From contig JAPYSK010000009.1 of the NCBI GenBank assembly GCA_029936515.1, forward strand, positions 1 through 35,685: a stretch of 35,685 nucleotides of DNA. Reading direction: 5' to 3'. Shown one piece after another: positions 31,541 to 35,685 of this stretch. The notes under the pieces were generated by a model that did no database searches, had not been told where the DNA came from, and saw only the letters and a program-made list of their open reading frames with translations. This DNA is from Candidatus Thioglobus sp. (GTDB taxonomy: Bacteria > Pseudomonadota > Gammaproteobacteria > PS1 > Pseudothioglobaceae). Each line of letters opens with the position of its first letter. The first letter of the stretch is position 1. A program made the position numbers and the translations under genes.

Positions 31541-32694
31541 AGGATATAAATTTAATACGCCAACCAATAGGACTTCGTTTAAGCTCATATTTTTTTCTAA
31601 TATTCTGGTGTATTGTGGCTGCTTTCCCAATTTTTTGGATTACTGTTATAAGTGTAAAGCTTCCTATTGATGCATTTAACTCCAACCCATTAAATGTAAT
31701 TTTTGGGCCAGCAACGCTAACTCAAGGCAAAGGGCTCTCATTTATAGACATAACAGTTGGGCTTGCAATAATTCTTTTTACTGCAAAACTTACAACAGGT
31801 TGGTTAGGAAGAATGGTAAATAAATATTCTCCAAACGGCTACTTAGGGTTTGGATGGATTATTGGTTCTATGGCATTTGGAATTTCATTTATTGTAGTTT
31901 TTTTTGCTATTATGCCTTCAATGCTTTCTGTTTTGAATGATTATGCTGGTGAATTAGGCAATAACATAATAGGATTTTCTACACAGCATTACTCAACTGT
32001 ATGGTTTGAAAGAGACTTTATAAATAATTTCAAAAATTCACTTTTGGTAACTACTGGTGTTGTTACAATTTCACTTACATTTGGTACTTTAGCGGGTTAC
32101 GGCCTTTCGCGATCAGGCTCTAATTTAGCATTTTGGATTCTAATTATCGCCTTAATTTTTCGCGCCCTTCCACACTCGGTTTTAGTTACTGGCTATCTTC
32201 CATTTTTTATAAATTCTGCTGAAATACTTAGGCCGATATTTGGTGATGCTGCACCAACACTTTATGGAATGCCTTGGGCAACGGTCGCTGTACTGGTTGC
32301 TATTAATCAACCCTTTACAATCTGGATGTTGCGTTCATTCTTCCAAAGTATTCCATCTGAACTTGATGAAGCTGCTAGAGTGGATGGATGCAGTCATTTT
32401 CAAGCATTTAGACGAGTCATTATGCCTATAATGTGGCCAGGTGTAATTACTACTGGCCTCTTTAGTTTTCTGTTGGCCTATAATGATTTTTTAGTTACTT
32501 CAATGCTTCTAGAGGCTCAAAATACAACTATGGTTCCAGCTATTGTCAGTATGTTTAATATGGAAACTACAACAACTGATCAGGTTGTAGCAGTTGCTGC
32601 AGCGGTATCCATAATTGCACCGCTATTCTTTTTGGTTATGTTTTTTCAGAGGCAGATAGTAAGTGGTTTAACTGCTGGCGCTGTTAAGGGGTAA
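31537..32694 (+). CDS. ABC transporter permease, MalG-like (CUT1), with N-terminal-proximal insertion
   Basis: EAA loop DEAARVDGCSHFQAFRRVIMPIMWPG. Confidence 0.92.
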   Translation: MKDINLIRQPIGLRLSSYFFLIFWCIVAAFPIFWITVISVKLPIDAFNSNPLNVIFGPATLTQGKGLSFIDITVGLAIILFTAKLTTGWLGRMVNKYSPNGYLGFGWIIGSMAFGISFIVVFFAIMPSMLSVLNDYAGELGNNIIGFSTQHYSTVWFERDFINNFKNSLLVTTGVVTISLTFGTLAGYGLSRSGSNLAFWILIIALIFRALPHSVLVTGYLPFFINSAEILRPIFGDAAPTLYGMPWATVAVLVAINQPFTIWMLRSFFQSIPSELDEAARVDGCSHFQAFRRVIMPIMWPGVITTGLFSFLLAYNDFLVTSMLLEAQNTTMVPAIVSMFNMETTTTDQVVAVAAAVSIIAPLFFLVMFFQRQIVSGLTAGAVKG

Positions 32695-32697
32695 GGC

Positions 32698-34302
32698 TTG
32701 AGTAGTTATGATTATATTATTATCGGTGCCGGTTCTGCGGGATGTATATTGGCTAATCGTCTCAGTGAAAACCCTGAAAATAGCGTCTGCTTAGTTGAGG
32801 GTGGCGGAAGTACTAAGAGTCCTTGGGTGAAAATTCCTGCTGGACTTTCTGTTTTGTATGGCCACAAGAAGTTTGATTATGCCTATCAAGGCGTTCCTCA
32901 AAAAAAATTACATAATCGAATTATCACTGTTAATCGCGGCAAGGGCCTTGGAGGTTCTAGCTCTATTAACGGCATGGCCTATATTCGTGGCAATAAGAAT
33001 GACTACGACAACTGGGCTAAGCTTGGCTGTAAGGGCTGGTCTTATGAAGAAGTCTTACCAATATTTAAAAAATTTGAAGATGATCAGACAGATGGGGATC
33101 CAAAGTATCATTCTCAAGGCGGAGAGTGGCCAGTAGTTAAGCCACAAGATCCTAATATAACTGTTAAACGCTTTATTAAGGCTGGAAGTGAGATAGGTCT
33201 ACTCCATAATCCTGACTTCAATGCTGCTTCACAATTGGGTCTAGGAATTTATAATGTGAATCAACACAAGGGCACTCGAGTAAGTTCCTACACAGCCTTT
33301 GTTAAGCCTATTACTTCTAGGCCAAACCTAAAAATAATTACGCATGCAAGAGTTAAATCAATAGAGATTGAAGGCGAATATGCCAAATCGTTGAATATTC
33401 AAATTAATGGTTCTGAAAAGCAGTTGAATTGTAAAAAGGAAGTTATTATTAGTGCTGGGGCAATTGAATCACCCGGGATACTTTTAGCTTCAGGAATAGG
33501 AAGTGAAAATGAGCTTAAAGAGTTAGGGATTACTTGTAAACATAATCTAGCTGGAGTTGGAGAAAACCTTCAAGACCACCTTGATACAATGGTTACAGTT
33601 CGTTCAAATAAAGCTGAATCGATAGGCGTTTCTTGGAGATCATTATTGCCTCAAGTAATTACATCTCCTTTCAACTACTATTTTAGAAGAATGGGTTGGT
33701 GGACAACTAATTTCGTTGAAGCAGGTGGCTTTGCTGAAACAAAGTTTGCCACACCAAATTATCCAGATGTTCAGTTTCACTTTACTCCTATTTATCGAAG
33801 TCATCGAGGTAGAAAATTTGAATTTGGGCATGGCTACTCTCTTTTCACATGTTTATTGAGACCTCATAGTAAGGGCTCTGTTAAGCTAAGCAAACAGGGA
33901 GATGAATATAAACTTCTCATTGATCACAATTTTTTGTCTGACCCTAGAGATGAAACCAATATAGTTGAAGCAGTAAAAAAAGCTCGAGAAGTTTTATCTT
34001 CCCCAGAATTTGATGAAGTCCGTGGTAAAGAAATAGCACCAGGGAAAGCAATAAATACTGATGAAGAGATATTGGAGTACATACGCAAAACTGCACTCAC
34101 AGTTTATCACCCAGTTGGGACTTGCAAGATGGGAATTGATGATTTAGCTGTTGTTTCTCCAAAGGATTTAAAGGTAAAAGGAATGAATAATTTACGTGTC
34201 ATTGATGCCTCCATTATGCCAACTATCGTTAGTGGTAATACGTCAGCACCAACCATGATGATTGCAGAAATGGGTGCAAGAATGATATTAAATAAAGTCT
34301 AA
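32698..34302 (+). CDS. GMC-family FAD oxidoreductase (choline dehydrogenase-like)
   Basis: YDYIIIGAGSAGCILANRLSENP, GKGLGGSSSINGMAYIRGN, VYHPVGTCKMG; start TTG. Confidence 0.93.
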   Translation: MSSYDYIIIGAGSAGCILANRLSENPENSVCLVEGGGSTKSPWVKIPAGLSVLYGHKKFDYAYQGVPQKKLHNRIITVNRGKGLGGSSSINGMAYIRGNKNDYDNWAKLGCKGWSYEEVLPIFKKFEDDQTDGDPKYHSQGGEWPVVKPQDPNITVKRFIKAGSEIGLLHNPDFNAASQLGLGIYNVNQHKGTRVSSYTAFVKPITSRPNLKIITHARVKSIEIEGEYAKSLNIQINGSEKQLNCKKEVIISAGAIESPGILLASGIGSENELKELGITCKHNLAGVGENLQDHLDTMVTVRSNKAESIGVSWRSLLPQVITSPFNYYFRRMGWWTTNFVEAGGFAETKFATPNYPDVQFHFTPIYRSHRGRKFEFGHGYSLFTCLLRPHSKGSVKLSKQGDEYKLLIDHNFLSDPRDETNIVEAVKKAREVLSSPEFDEVRGKEIAPGKAINTDEEILEYIRKTALTVYHPVGTCKMGIDDLAVVSPKDLKVKGMNNLRVIDASIMPTIVSGNTSAPTMMIAEMGARMILNKV

Positions 34303-34304
34303 TT

Positions 34305-35315
34305 ATGAGTAATTATCAAAAAGAAAAAAAGTTAATTCTAGACTACTATAAGTCATTAGATATAGCTCAAGGTTCTGATATTTCGAAAGTTTTAGAAAGT
34401 TACATCGCTGAAGATTATATCTGGCGAGGGTACCACCCTTTTAATGAACTCTCAAATGCTAAAGAGGTTTCAGAGACTTTCTGGCAGCCCTTCCGAAATT
34501 CATTTAAAAACATGCAAAGACGCATGGATATTTTTATGGCAGGTAAAAATGAAATTGATGGATTTAAGTCTGTCTGGGTTGTTTCTATGGGCCATCTTAT
34601 GGGTCTCTTTGACAACGAGTGGCTAGGAATTAACCCCTCTAGAAAAATGGCTTTTTTGCGTTACTGTGAATTTAACAAAGTAGAGGATGGAAAGATTACT
34701 GAAACTGCTATGTTTTTTGATATTCCTCATGTTATGATTCAGGTTGGGCTTAATCCATTCCCTCCTCAAACTGCCGCTCACCTTGTTCAGCCAGGTCCAA
34801 TGACTCATGAGGGCTTAATGTTTGAAGAACAAGATAGTGCTGAAGGTGAAAAAACTTTAGCTGCTATTGACTTCATGGTTAATGATATAAGGACCTGGAA
34901 AGAACATCAAGAACTGCCACTTGTAGATGAGCTCAGAAGGAGCTGGAATGAAGATATGATTTGGTGGGGGCCTGCAGGTATCGGCGCAACTTATACAATT
35001 GAAAGGTATGCTGAGCAACACTCTGGACCTTTTAGGGCTGGCTTTAAAGATCGAATATTTAACGGCCACCTTTGCAGAATTGCCGAGGGAAATTTTGGCG
35101 GTTTTTTTGGATGGCCTAACTTGACACTTACTCCTTCTGGAGGATTTATGGGTTTACCTGCATCGGGCAAATCTGGAGATATGAGAGTTATTGATATGTA
35201 TCGACGAGAGGGTGATAAGCTGACAGAAAACTGGATATTTATTGATTTTTTGCATTTCTGGAATCAGCAAGGTATTGATATTTTAGAAAGAAGCAAAAAC
35301 AATCTAAGTACTTAA
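34305..35315 (+). CDS. Tandem SnoaL/NTF2-like protein
   Basis: 336 aa with two SnoaL-like halves; C-half (PFRAGFKDRIFNG...GGFMGLPA...LTENWIFIDF...QQGIDIL) resembles the 20865 product. Confidence 0.75.
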   Translation: MSNYQKEKKLILDYYKSLDIAQGSDISKVLESYIAEDYIWRGYHPFNELSNAKEVSETFWQPFRNSFKNMQRRMDIFMAGKNEIDGFKSVWVVSMGHLMGLFDNEWLGINPSRKMAFLRYCEFNKVEDGKITETAMFFDIPHVMIQVGLNPFPPQTAAHLVQPGPMTHEGLMFEEQDSAEGEKTLAAIDFMVNDIRTWKEHQELPLVDELRRSWNEDMIWWGPAGIGATYTIERYAEQHSGPFRAGFKDRIFNGHLCRIAEGNFGGFFGWPNLTLTPSGGFMGLPASGKSGDMRVIDMYRREGDKLTENWIFIDFLHFWNQQGIDILERSKNNLST

Positions 35316-35368
35316 AAAACCCCTTAAAAAAACTGAAAGTAGCTCACTATTTTCAATTAATATTTTTC

Positions 35369-35399
35369 ACTTGAGTTTCATTCATTTTTGAATTAACAT
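35369..35399. promoter_or_regulatory. 31-bp motif upstream of the FAD oxidoreductase gene, copy B
   Basis: acttgagtttcattcatttttgaattaacat; 25/31 identical to 15576-15606. Confidence 0.5.
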
Positions 35400-35435
35400 T
35401 TGTTTTTCAATACTATATATATTTAGGTTTGCGTT

Positions 35436-35685
35436 ATGAATGATCATGCAAAAGTTGTTGTTATTGGAGGTGGCGTAGTTGGTTGCTCTATCCTATTTCA
35501 TCTAGCAAAAATGGGTTGGAAAGATGTCGTTTTACTGGAGCGCAATGAACTAACCTCGGGATCTAGTTGGCATGCAGCTGGCTCATTTCATACGCTTAGT
35601 TCTGATCCTAATGTCTCCAAACTTCAAGACTACACAATCAGTTTATATAAAGAAATTGAAGAGACCTCTGGTCATTCAATTAGCA
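35436..35685 (+). CDS. FAD-dependent oxidoreductase, dimethylglycine/sarcosine dehydrogenase-like (truncated by window end)
   Basis: Manual translation MNDHAKVVVIGGGVVGCSILFHLAKMGWKDVVLLERNELTSGSSWHAAGSFHTL; absent from the ORF track because it is open-ended. Confidence 0.85.
   Translation, partial: MNDHAKVVVIGGGVVGCSILFHLAKMGWKDVVLLERNELTSGSSWHAAGSFHTLSSDPNVSKLQDYTISLYKEIEETSGHSIS

Noticed and set aside
32698-34302. Calling the GMC oxidoreductase betA (choline dehydrogenase)
   Set aside because: GMC families are hard to separate by eye; no betB/betI neighbour, and it is linked to the unknown-substrate cluster.

Overview
35.7-kb window from an AT-rich, apparently marine gammaproteobacterial genome. 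The gene content suggests Ca. Thioglobus/SUP05-like, which is an inference only. Positions 1-15.5 kb are mostly housekeeping: atpAGDC, a minimal MGMT, kdsC, yidC-yidD-rnpA-rpmH, smg-topA, trpF-trpB, an LplT-like MFS/PlsC-like pair, an SDR and a small cupin. Positions 15.6-19.6 kb carry a carnitine/glycine-betaine module: a non-pyrrolysine MttB-family methyltransferase, a carnitine dehydrogenase-thioesterase fusion and a BKACE/dehydrocarnitine-cleavage-type enzyme. Positions 19.7-35.3 kb form a LacI-regulated catabolic cluster of unknown substrate. It contains a CUT1-type ABC transporter split across two transcription units, three SnoaL/NTF2-like proteins, an HpsN-like (HisD-fold) dehydrogenase, an SDR, a LacI regulator, a bicupin, a MetE-C-terminal-like zinc methyltransferase, an alpha/beta hydrolase, an RraA-like protein and a GMC oxidoreductase. 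The strongest non-coding signal is a pair of LacI-type operators at each of two promoters (before the ABC ATPase gene and before the SBP gene). Both pairs have the same 54-bp centre-to-centre spacing and the same 3-nt offset from an extended -10 TATAAT. A separate 31-bp motif is shared by the upstream regions of the MttB gene and of a DMGDH/sarcosine-dehydrogenase-like gene cut off by the window end.
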